Source: JBLHHI01 sp047614125 (GTDB lineage Bacteria; Bacteroidota; Bacteroidia; NS11-12g; UBA9320). From it: DNA of 19,904 nt. The translations under genes and the position numbers were made by a program. A model generated the notes under the pieces. That model searched no databases. It saw only the letters and a list, made by a program, of their open reading frames with translations, and was not told the DNA's origin. Below, one piece after another: positions 6,807 to 13,104 of this stretch (its first letter is position 1; every line of letters starts with the position of its first letter). The DNA lies in NCBI GenBank assembly GCA_047614125.1, contig JBLHHI010000061.1:1-19904 (forward strand), read 5' to 3'.

Positions 6807-7593
6807 GGCCATTATTCTTGGCATTGTACAAGGATTAACCGAATTTCTACCTGTTAGCAGTAGTGGGCACATCGAGCTCACCAAGGCCATTTTTAACACC
6901 CAAATCGAAGAAGACCTTTTATTTACCGTCTTGCTTCATGCCGCCACGGCTCTAAGCACCATCTTAGTATTTAGAAAGGATATTATGACCTTGTTTAAGG
7001 GCTTGTTTCAGTTTAAGTGGAATGATGAAACAAAGTATTGTTTGTTCATTCTTATATCCATGATTCCTGCAGCCATCGTTGGCTTATTTTTTGAGCATAA
7101 AATTGAGGCACTCTTCGACAGCAACATCTTATTAGTAGGTTTAATGCTCTTGCTTACGGGCTTAATTTTACTTTGGTCGGATCGAGCTCCAAAAGAGCAA
7201 GATGCACCCCTTTCCAACAAAAAAGCAACCATTATGGGCATTGTTCAGGCCATTGCCATCTTACCCGGTATCTCCAGATCGGGTTCAACAATAGCCACGG
7301 GTTTGTTGTTGGGAATGAATCGAAGTAAAGCAGCTCGATTTTCATTTATTATGGTTTTGCCCCTCATTTTAGGAGCTGCGCTTAAAAAGGTGTTGGATTT
7401 TCAAGAAGCTGTAAATGAATCGATTACAACCGAATACATGCCGCTTTTGGCCGGCTTTATTGCAGCCTTCTTGGCGGGTTTGGTTGCCATTAATTGGATG
7501 ATAAAACTCGTAGAAAACAGTGCACTAAAATGGTTCGCATATTATTGTTTCGCAGTTGGAGGCCTCAGCATTGGCTACCATCTGCTTTCTTAA
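6793..7593 (+). CDS. uppP: Undecaprenyl-diphosphatase UppP/BacA
   Basis: This 266-residue integral membrane enzyme dephosphorylates undecaprenyl diphosphate, recycling the lipid carrier for peptidoglycan and surface-glycan synthesis; its loss raises bacitracin sensitivity. The first catalytic motif is QGLTEFLPVSSSGH at 13-26, with E17 and H26. The second is PGISRSGSTIATG from P158, with R162. Multiple hydrophobic helices cover the rest, and length is standard. The ATG at 6793 lies inside the end of the DUF3098 gene (14-nt overlap), so no other start is sensible. Its last 64 nt overlap the start of the next gene in another frame. In many Bacteroidota truB follows uppP; here a MORN-type gene and a repeat element follow instead. 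Confidence 0.97.
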   Translation: MSLFEAIILGIVQGLTEFLPVSSSGHIELTKAIFNTQIEEDLLFTVLLHAATALSTILVFRKDIMTLFKGLFQFKWNDETKYCLFILISMIPAAIVGLFFEHKIEALFDSNILLVGLMLLLTGLILLWSDRAPKEQDAPLSNKKATIMGIVQAIAILPGISRSGSTIATGLLLGMNRSKAARFSFIMVLPLILGAALKKVLDFQEAVNESITTEYMPLLAGFIAAFLAGLVAINWMIKLVENSALKWFAYYCFAVGGLSIGYHLLS

Positions 7594-7946
7594 CGCTCCT
7601 TTTTTTAGGACTTACCAGCCTTCAAAGCTCGGCACGAGCTTTAGAATTCTCTTCGCCAAATTCTTCTTCCATTACAGACAGTTTAGAATGGATGTGTGAT
7701 TCTACAAAGACCAAGATGGTATGTTACGGAAAGAATGATTTTGGAGAAGTTTTGGAAATTCAGCGTTTTAGGAATGGTAAGAAGTCGGGCACCTGGATTT
7801 ACAATGACAAGAACAACAAGATCTTAAAAAAGGAACGATATAGAAAAGGAAGTCTACAAGGCACGTTTTATTACCGCGATGGTGAGATCATCAAGCACGT
7901 GAATAAGAAAGGAAAGGTGAAAAAGTTTAAAGGCTGTGGTTGTTAG
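7530..7946 (+). CDS. Secreted MORN_2/YwqK-like repeat protein
   Basis: From ATG 7530 the product has 138 residues. Residues 1-36 carry arginines and then a hydrophobic stretch LPSAFLTLLFLGLTSLQSSA that fits a signal peptide. The second half has two MORN_2-like repeats of the kind found in the YwqK/antitoxin-component family: RFRNGKKSGTWIYND at about 79-93 and RYRKGSLQGTFYYRDGEI at about 103-120. It ends in a Lys-rich tail and CGC. Such repeats are common in secreted or outer-membrane-associated Bacteroidota proteins; the name antitoxin is historical, and no toxin gene is nearby. A frame extension to 7494 is possible but would deepen the overlap with uppP (already 64 nt from 7530). TTG at 7545 is an alternative start. 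Function unknown. Confidence 0.72.
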   Translation: MVRILLFRSWRPQHWLPSAFLTLLFLGLTSLQSSARALEFSSPNSSSITDSLEWMCDSTKTKMVCYGKNDFGEVLEIQRFRNGKKSGTWIYNDKNNKILKKERYRKGSLQGTFYYRDGEIIKHVNKKGKVKKFKGCGC

Positions 7947-7962
7947 CAGCACATTCCATTTT

Positions 7963-8136
7963 AACCTGAGTTCGATTCATATTTTGAATTCACAAGTGAA
8001 ATGCGAGCTGTTGTATAAGAAATCCAATTAGCTTCGTTGAAATCAGTCGGTTTATAAATATACACCTTCCTGTTTTCGCCTCACTACTTGGGCTCTATCC
8101 AAATCTGAATTTTAAAAGATTAATCGAACTCAGGTT
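7963..8136 (+). repeat. Repeat element copy 2 (174 bp, complete)
   Basis: It begins AACCTGAGTTCGATT and ends with the exact reverse complement, a 15-bp perfect terminal inverted repeat that continues imperfectly to about 30 bp. The 3 bp TTT flanks it on both sides (7960-7962 and 8137-8139), consistent with a target-site duplication. It lies between two convergent genes, 16 bp after the MORN-gene stop and next to the apaG stop. It encodes nothing. Relative to copy 3 it lacks an internal 89 bp. This pattern fits a non-autonomous (MITE-like) element. Confidence 0.85.
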
Positions 8137-8137
8137 T

Positions 8138-8527
8138 TTAGTTCAGCCTAAAATGAGGTAGAAGCATGAAAACCGGAATGCTTACTTCATATTCCAATCC
8201 ATCACTCAATCTTTTAACCAAATACGAACCCCACATCTTGCCAACTTCAGTATGCAACTCGCACCATGAATTGTACTCAAAAGCTTCACCCACCTCAATA
8301 ATGGGGGTTTCGCCCACAACGCCTTCACCGGTAACCACCCGTGTTTGCCCAAGGCCGTCAACGATGTACCAATTGCGCCCCATTACCTGAATGGGTTCTT
8401 GGCCTTCGTTTTCGATCATAACGTCGTAGCTAAAAACATGATAGTCTTCTTCGGGCTCCGAAACGGCATCTTGATAAACCGAAGAAACGGTAACATTGAT
8501 ATTATGTGTCGACTTGGTGTAATTCAT
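8138..8527 (-). CDS. apaG: ApaG domain protein
   Basis: This 129-residue protein is close to the usual 125-130 of free-standing ApaG. It is a single immunoglobulin-like beta-sandwich domain, seen here as alternating beta-strand text. The family signature is NWYIVDGLGQTRVVTGEGVVGETP, with the glycine-rich turn GEGVVGETP at 67-75, followed by EAFEYNSWCEL and GKMWGSYLV. ApaG was linked to cobalt/magnesium efflux in Salmonella, but its biochemical role is unsettled; related domains occur in F-box proteins and PDIP38. The stop codon TAA (8140-8138) overlaps the 3-bp direct repeat bordering the repeat element, so the element inserted right at the end of the gene without changing the C-terminus noticeably. 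No exact -7 box is seen upstream; the closest is a TATTTTG, one base short. Confidence 0.93.
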   Translation of the reverse strand: MNYTKSTHNINVTVSSVYQDAVSEPEEDYHVFSYDVMIENEGQEPIQVMGRNWYIVDGLGQTRVVTGEGVVGETPIIEVGEAFEYNSWCELHTEVGKMWGSYLVKRLSDGLEYEVSIPVFMLLPHFRLN

Positions 8528-8570
8528 AGGGTCTTGTCAAATTGAACAAAATAATTTCAAATTGGTCGTA

Positions 8571-8643
8571 CGCACTTTGTCATTTTTACGCACATTCTAT
8601 CCGCAGCTGTATTTTTTACGTATCCTCAGCTGTGTTTTTCATG
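8571..8643. repeat. 23-bp tandem duplication with a degenerate third unit
   Basis: Units at 8598-8620 and 8621-8643 are directly adjacent and identical at 19 of 23 positions; each contains the palindrome CAGCTG followed by a T-run. A weaker related unit (CGCACTTTG followed by CATTTTTACG) lies at 8571-8590. They sit in the intergenic region upstream of both apaG (minus) and the 8768 gene (plus), so they could be protein-binding sites or simple slippage products. Confidence 0.7.
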
Positions 8644-8767
8644 TGAAAATTTTTGGGATGAATGAGTTGTCGCCCCTACGGAGCTGGATTAATGGTTGGA
8701 ATGAGATTCTTTACCAACCATCTTCATCTTGGTAACGTCTTAAATATGAACATAAAATTTGATGCGC

Positions 8768-9394
8768 ATGAAAACGATTCGATTTATAACCGCCCTGTTT
8801 GCTATCGTAATGCTGATCCCAGCTTGGGCTCAAACCACAAGAATGTTTCGGTATGCAACCAGAAAGGCTTGTTTATCTAATTCGAGCTGGACTCTTCCAA
8901 AACCTTCGGTGAGCGGCTTTCTTGAATTGGGCAGGTTTCAAGCTAAATACAATGCCAAATCGTATGCAGGTTTTGCAGTTAATGTAGATCTTAAAAACAA
9001 CCGACTGCATTTATTGGCAGGTGTTGATGAAGATAAAATATTCTATAATTCCGTATGCTACCAATATCATTTGGCTTTTTTCTCGATCCATTCGAGTTCT
9101 ATGTTTACGAACAATGCGATAAAAAAATCAACGAAGCAATTTAGAAAATATGGTGGATTGTACGTTGGAAGTGAATTTGGAATACGTAATGATAATGCAT
9201 CAAATAACCGTTCCGCTCAAAATTTTCACATCGGATTGGCCCTTATTAATTCGGATTACGATGCCCGTGCCAGTCGGTTATTTGTGCAATTTGGATTCGG
9301 CTTGGATTACACAGAGCATCCCTATCAAAATATACGCACTTCAGTTCGTTTTGGACTCAACATTCAGCTTTGTAGAAAATACATTATAACCTGA
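8768..9394 (+). CDS. Secreted, probable outer-membrane beta-barrel-like protein
   Basis: A product of 208 residues from ATG 8768. Residues 1-20 (MKTIRFITALFAIVMLIPAW, then AQ) form a typical signal peptide cleaved after AWA. The rest is rich in aromatic and Gly-containing alternating strands (FLELGRFQAKYNAKSYAGFAVNV, GGLYVGSEFGI, FVQFGFGLDY, VRFGLNIQL), which suggests a small beta-barrel or surface protein, though no family is recognised. ATG 8762 is an alternative start that would add only two residues. The stop TGA (9392-9394) lies inside the left inverted repeat of repeat copy 3 (AACCTGAG). Removing the element and one 3-bp repeat would let the frame run 17 codons further, to a TAA. The final strand appears complete, so function may be unaffected. 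Confidence 0.7.
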   Translation: MKTIRFITALFAIVMLIPAWAQTTRMFRYATRKACLSNSSWTLPKPSVSGFLELGRFQAKYNAKSYAGFAVNVDLKNNRLHLLAGVDEDKIFYNSVCYQYHLAFFSIHSSSMFTNNAIKKSTKQFRKYGGLYVGSEFGIRNDNASNNRSAQNFHIGLALINSDYDARASRLFVQFGFGLDYTEHPYQNIRTSVRFGLNIQLCRKYIIT

Positions 9395-9650
9395 GTTCGA
9401 TTCATATTTTGAATTCAGAACGCTTGTGGACAGTGAGTTTCGAGTAAAAATTTCGAAGACAGGGCGGGCCCTTTCGAGTAATTTTTACGATGAAAATCGC
9501 TTTTCACAAGTGAAATGCGAGCTTTTGTATTAGAAACCCAATTAGCTTCGTTGAAATCAGTCGGTTTATAACTATAAACCTTCCTGTTTTCGCCTCACTA
9601 CTTGGCCTCTATCCAAATCTGAATTTTAAAAGATTAATCGAACTCAGGTT
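9388..9650 (+). repeat. Repeat element copy 3 (263 bp, complete, long form)
   Basis: It has the same termini as copy 2: AACCTGAGTTCGATT and its exact reverse complement at the right end. It is flanked on both sides by TAT (9385-9387 and 9651-9653), a candidate 3-bp target-site duplication. It carries an extra 89-bp internal segment with nested inverted repeats. The left terminus supplies the stop codon of the upstream gene. No coding frame of note is present. Confidence 0.88.
9425..9510. repeat. Nested palindrome inside repeat copy 3
   Basis: Outer arms CTTGTG/CACAAG enclose a second pair (GTAAAAATT near 9443 against AATTTTTAC near 9480, with TTCGA flanks) and an inner AGGGC-GG-GCCCT stem. 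The whole could fold into a long cruciform or RNA hairpin. Copies 1 and 2 do not show this segment: copy 2 lacks 89 bp, with CA at both deletion borders, and copy 1 is cut off before the position. Confidence 0.65.
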
Positions 9651-9775
9651 TATAGGCTGTTGTTTTCGCCCACAATGTTGGCGCAAAATTGGAACAACTC
9701 GTTTGTAATTTGGAAGTGGAGGTGCCTATTTTAGGCGTAAACCTCAATTCATTTAAATCCAACCACACTTTCCAT

Positions 9776-9783
9776 TAATTTTG
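9776..9783 (+). promoter_or_regulatory. Candidate -7 box of recR
   Basis: TAATTTTG matches TAnnTTTG and ends only 4 bp before the recR ATG. Transcription would start at or very near the start codon, giving a leaderless message. No -33 TTG is obvious at 19-21 bp. Confidence 0.35.
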
Positions 9784-9787
9784 TCCA

Positions 9788-10402
9788 ATGAACTTACCCT
9801 CATCCACCATAGAGAAAGCCGTTGAGCAATTGAGTCGATTCCCGGGCATTGGGAAGAAAACCGCCTTGCGAATGACGCTCTTCCTACTTAAAAATAAGGT
9901 GGAAGATGTGGACCGTATGGTGTTGGCCATCAAGGATTTAAAAGACAAGGTTAAGTTTTGCAGTCAATGCGGAAACGTGGCGGATCAAGAAGTTTGCACC
10001 ATTTGTACCTCGGTTAATAGAGAAAAACAAACCGTTTGTGTGGTGAAAGATTTTCAAGACATTATTGCCCTTGAAAACACGGGTCAGTACTCGGGCATTT
10101 ACCACGTTTTGGGCGGATTAATTTCGCCGATGGAAGGAATTGGTCCCGATGATATTAAAATCCAACAACTTCTAAATCGGGTAGAAAAAGAAGGAATACA
10201 GGAAGTAGTTTTAGCGCTCAGCGCCACAATGGAAGGTGAAACTACCGCTTTTTATATATCCCGTAAATTGGAAGGATCAGAGGTTAAAATTTCCGCCATT
10301 GCCCGTGGTATATCCGTGGGTGGTGAGCTTGAGTACGCGGATGAAATCACCCTGGGTCGATCCATTCAAAACCGACTTCCCTACGCAGCAAATCTCGGCT
10401 AA
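9788..10402 (+). CDS. recR: Recombination mediator protein RecR
   Basis: RecR works with RecO (and RecF) to load RecA on single-stranded DNA at gaps. The 204-residue length is standard. The N-terminal helix-hairpin-helix is visible as LSRFPGIGKKTALRM at about 15-29. The zinc finger has C58, C61, C70 and C73 (CSQC...CTIC), and the Toprim domain starts at about 82 (VCVVKDFQDIIALE) and includes GLISPMEGIGPDDI. The C-terminal segment IARGISVGGELEYADEITLGRSI contains the conserved Walker-B-like motif. ATG 9788 gives a family-normal N-terminus. The gene follows repeat copy 3 by 137 bp and converges on ricT with only 18 bp between stops; no dnaX or ybaB neighbour is present, as is usual in Bacteroidota. 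Confidence 0.97.
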   Translation: MNLPSSTIEKAVEQLSRFPGIGKKTALRMTLFLLKNKVEDVDRMVLAIKDLKDKVKFCSQCGNVADQEVCTICTSVNREKQTVCVVKDFQDIIALENTGQYSGIYHVLGGLISPMEGIGPDDIKIQQLLNRVEKEGIQEVVLALSATMEGETTAFYISRKLEGSEVKISAIARGISVGGELEYADEITLGRSIQNRLPYAANLG

Positions 10403-10420
10403 TTAAAATCTTCTTTGAGC

Positions 10421-11800
10421 TTATTCGGCTGTAGGTGGTTTTGGCGGACGAGGCTTTCGGTTCTTATTCCGATTTGGATTAGGCCTTCTGGGCTTATCCG
10501 ATCCCTCTCCAGTAGTGCTTTGATTTTGAGCCTGAGGCGTGGTTTTATTACCATCGTTTCTAGGTTTACGATTCGTATTTCGATTCGTAGAGTCTCCACC
10601 TTCATTGCTTCGGGCTTGTTGACTGCGTGGCTTACGGTTTCCACCGCCTTTTTTGTTACGCGAATTGTTTCTACTCTTACGCTTGCGTTCGGCATCCAAT
10701 TCATCCATTCGATTAATATCTTGATCAGATATCAAATCAGCAGCAGGTTCATTGGCTTCCATTAAACTGAGTGCATAGTCTTTTACCACTAAGCTATCGG
10801 GCTTCTCACCATTTTTGTTAAGAGCAATAACTTCATTAACGCGCTCCAAATCAAGGGCATACCATTCCGTTGTTTTTGGAAAGGCAAACCACATCACACG
10901 TTTTAAAATATCAGTTTTTTGCAAGTAGGCACGTCCGTTAATCGTATCCAACGCTAACTTATCGTCGCGTGGAAACTCTTTCAATGCTTCCAAATACATG
11001 TCGAGCTCGTAGTTTAAACAGCACTTTAGGCGGCCACATTGGCCCGAGAGCTTCAACATATTGATGGAAAGATTTTGTTGTCGCGCAGCACTCATGGCTA
11101 CCACCTTATAATCCGTTAACCAAGTGGAACAACACAATTCTCGCCCACATGAACCAATGGCTCCAAGTCTCGATGCTTCTTCGCGATAGCTCACCTGACG
11201 CATTTCAATTCGAGTTCTAAACTCTGCGGCAAAGCGCTTAATCAGCTCTCTAAAGTCAACTCTTCCTTCGGCGGTATAAAACAAGATCACTTTTCTACCG
11301 TCGCCCTGAAACTCAATATCACTGAGCTTCATTTCCAAGCGAAGTTCTATGGCGATGGTACGCGAACGTTCGAGGGTGGCCTGTTCTTTGGCCTTCATCT
11401 CGGTATACGTTTCCTTGTCTTTGGTATTGGCTTTCCGGTAAATTTTACGAATGGTTTCTTCGTCACCCGTTAGATTGGCTTTTTTAAGCTGGAGCCGCAC
11501 CAACTCGCCCGAAAGCGAAATGTGTGCAACGTCGTGACCAAAATCGGTTTCAACTACAACCGTATCTCCGGTGTATAAGTCGAGGTTTTCTGCATTCCGA
11601 AAAAATTCTTTTCTACTTCCTTTAAACCGTACTTCAACTATGTTAAACGGCTGGTAATCCGTTGGTAAAACCATATGATTGAGCCAATCGTACGTGTTGA
11701 GTTTGTTGCAAGCCATGGTGCCACAACTTCCGTTGCTGCCGCAACCGGGCGAACACGAACCGCCTTCACCGTGGTTCGATCCACAATTTCCACATCCCAT
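10421..11800 (-). CDS. ricT: PSP1-domain regulatory iron-sulfur protein RicT
   Basis: This 459-residue cytoplasmic protein contains the PSP1 domain (about 60-275). In Bacillus, RicT (YaaT) forms a complex with RicA and RicF that binds two [4Fe-4S] clusters and helps RNase Y process certain mRNAs; the role in Bacteroidota is not established. The N-terminal 31 residues carry C3, C6, C16, C20, C26 and C31, as in Bacteroidota homologs, ending CGTMACNKLNTYDWL. The PSP1 core has GSCGRELCCSTW (C218, C223, C224) and GQCGRLKCCLNYE (C255, C260, C261). From about residue 370 the tail is low-complexity, rich in Arg, Lys, Asn, Pro and Gly, and likely disordered or RNA-binding. It starts 25 bp after the holB stop, so the two are probably co-transcribed. 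Confidence 0.92.
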   Translation of the reverse strand: MGCGNCGSNHGEGGSCSPGCGSNGSCGTMACNKLNTYDWLNHMVLPTDYQPFNIVEVRFKGSRKEFFRNAENLDLYTGDTVVVETDFGHDVAHISLSGELVRLQLKKANLTGDEETIRKIYRKANTKDKETYTEMKAKEQATLERSRTIAIELRLEMKLSDIEFQGDGRKVILFYTAEGRVDFRELIKRFAAEFRTRIEMRQVSYREEASRLGAIGSCGRELCCSTWLTDYKVVAMSAARQQNLSINMLKLSGQCGRLKCCLNYELDMYLEALKEFPRDDKLALDTINGRAYLQKTDILKRVMWFAFPKTTEWYALDLERVNEVIALNKNGEKPDSLVVKDYALSLMEANEPAADLISDQDINRMDELDAERKRKSRNNSRNKKGGGNRKPRSQQARSNEGGDSTNRNTNRKPRNDGNKTTPQAQNQSTTGEGSDKPRRPNPNRNKNRKPRPPKPPTAE

Positions 11801-11825
11801 ATATCTTTCTTAAAAATCACTTTAT

Positions 11826-12956
11826 TTAGTTCGACTTTACCCGGGTTTCTCGGAACGATTGAGCAATTTGATTCGACAAATTTAAAAAGGTAATCTTTGG
11901 ATTTGCGTTTCGCTCAATTTCTCCAATCGTTTTATTTATTTCGGTGTAAAGTGTTTCAATATTAACTATTTTTACGGCCTTTGAGAAATTCTTTATGAAT
12001 TCCTCATCGTGTTCTCCGAGTCGAATTTGATAATCATCGATTGTTTTGTAGGCCAAACACTCGCGCAGCAGGGCCAAACAAAAACTTAAAAAGGCCTTAA
12101 TGTTTTCTCGCCCCTTCGAACCGGCCTCATCCGACCACTTCATTATATCCAATTGCTTGCTCTGAAAAGACATACGCATCCAATCCCGAAATGAATCCGT
12201 AAACGTATGATCCGTGTTGTCCATCAGCTTATATGCTTCATTCAAATTGCCTTGCGACAAAAACGCAACGTTTCTTCGGTGCACGGGTTCCATATCCAAG
12301 TTGCTGAGGGCTTCTTCCACTTCACCAATACTCAGAGCTTTTACTTTGGTAATCTGAACTCTAGAAATGATGGTAGGCAAGAGATGATCCAAGTTTTCCG
12401 CCACCAAAATAAAATAGGTGTTTGCCGGCGGCTCTTCCAACAGCTTGAGCAAGGCATTCCCTTCTTTACCTAAGTATTCTGGCAACCACATTAATAATAT
12501 CTTCGACTTAGCCTCGAATGGCTTGAGCGATAAGCCCGAAATAATGGCTCGCACTTCATCGCGCGAAATATTCCCTTGCTTATTCTCTGCTTGAATGGCC
12601 GTCATCCAATCCGAATAAATCATGTCGGGATGAGTAAGTACTTGCGTTCTAAAAGTTTCTATGTGATTGCTGGAGAGCGACTTGCTGGGAGCTTTTGCCG
12701 AAATAACTGGAAAAGAAAAGTGCACGTCGGGATGAATGAGCTTTGCATTTTTAACACACGCCTTGCAAGATCCACACGAATCTTGTTCCGTTTTATTCTC
12801 ACAAAGCAAGTAGGCAATAAAGGCCAAAGCCAACTTTAAACTTCCAGAACCCTGAGGTCCTAAAAACAGCTGAGCATGCGGAATTTTCGAATCATTAACT
12901 CTTCTTCGCAAAGCATCTTTAAGCTCATTATTCCCTACAATCTGATTGAAATTCAT
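11826..12956 (-). CDS. holB: DNA polymerase III subunit delta'
   Basis: Delta' is part of the clamp-loader complex that places the beta clamp on DNA. From ATG 12956 it has 376 residues and begins MNFNQIVGNNELKDALRRRV, which aligns with the family start. A longer frame to 12977 exists, but its upstream TTG/ATG overlap a -7 box, so the shorter start is preferred. The P-loop position reads FLGPQGSGS, lacking the Walker A lysine, as expected for non-ATPase delta' subunits. C52, C61, C64 and C67 form a zinc-binding cluster (C then CGSCKAC). GNALLKLLEEPPANTYFIL and LPTIISRV are conserved AAA+ segments. It precedes ricT on the same strand and is divergent from the yfhO-like gene. Confidence 0.92.
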   Translation of the reverse strand: MNFNQIVGNNELKDALRRRVNDSKIPHAQLFLGPQGSGSLKLALAFIAYLLCENKTEQDSCGSCKACVKNAKLIHPDVHFSFPVISAKAPSKSLSSNHIETFRTQVLTHPDMIYSDWMTAIQAENKQGNISRDEVRAIISGLSLKPFEAKSKILLMWLPEYLGKEGNALLKLLEEPPANTYFILVAENLDHLLPTIISRVQITKVKALSIGEVEEALSNLDMEPVHRRNVAFLSQGNLNEAYKLMDNTDHTFTDSFRDWMRMSFQSKQLDIMKWSDEAGSKGRENIKAFLSFCLALLRECLAYKTIDDYQIRLGEHDEEFIKNFSKAVKIVNIETLYTEINKTIGEIERNANPKITFLNLSNQIAQSFRETRVKSN

Positions 12957-12974
12957 TCGATCTTCTGCAAGCAT

Positions 12975-12982
12975 CAAAAATA
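12975..12982 (-). promoter_or_regulatory. Promoter -7 box of holB-ricT
   Basis: On the minus strand TATTTTTG matches TAnnTTTG. It overlaps the TTG that would be the most upstream start of holB and ends 18 bp before the ATG at 12956. This supports the downstream start. Confidence 0.5.
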
Positions 12983-13074
12983 CAATTCTTCAATGTTGGA
13001 TTTGCGTTATGTTGAAAAGATGAAGTAAATATCCATTCGGCTTTCAACTGGCCTCGTAAGTTCGATGAAGATTC

Positions 13075-13082
13075 TATATTTT
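13075..13082 (+). promoter_or_regulatory. Weak -7 box of the yfhO-like gene
   Basis: TATATTTT matches seven of eight positions of TAnnTTTG, counting the two free ones, and ends 22 bp before the ATG at 13105. The last G is replaced by T, and no -33 TTG is clear. Confidence 0.3.
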
Positions 13083-13104
13083 TACCCCCAAATTAAGAAT
13101 TGGA

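Noticed and set aside
7530..7946. Possible toxin-antitoxin locus, from the YwqK antitoxin-component naming
   Set aside because: The protein has a signal peptide and MORN_2 repeats, and no toxin-like gene is adjacent. The family name does not imply an antitoxin.
1..9650. CRISPR-like array from the recurring sequence at 1, 7963 and 9388
   Set aside because: Copies are kilobases apart, longer than 110 bp and have terminal inverted repeats. There are no regular spacers and no cas genes.
10421..10704. Separate basic gene in the opposite or alternate frame at the ricT 3' end
   Set aside because: The Arg/Lys/Asn-rich ricT tail creates long shadow frames. The ricT frame is continuous with a clear PSP1 protein.
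11916..12956. HolB inactivation because the P-loop lysine is missing
   Set aside because: Delta' subunits normally lack a working Walker A motif, and the rest of the protein is intact.
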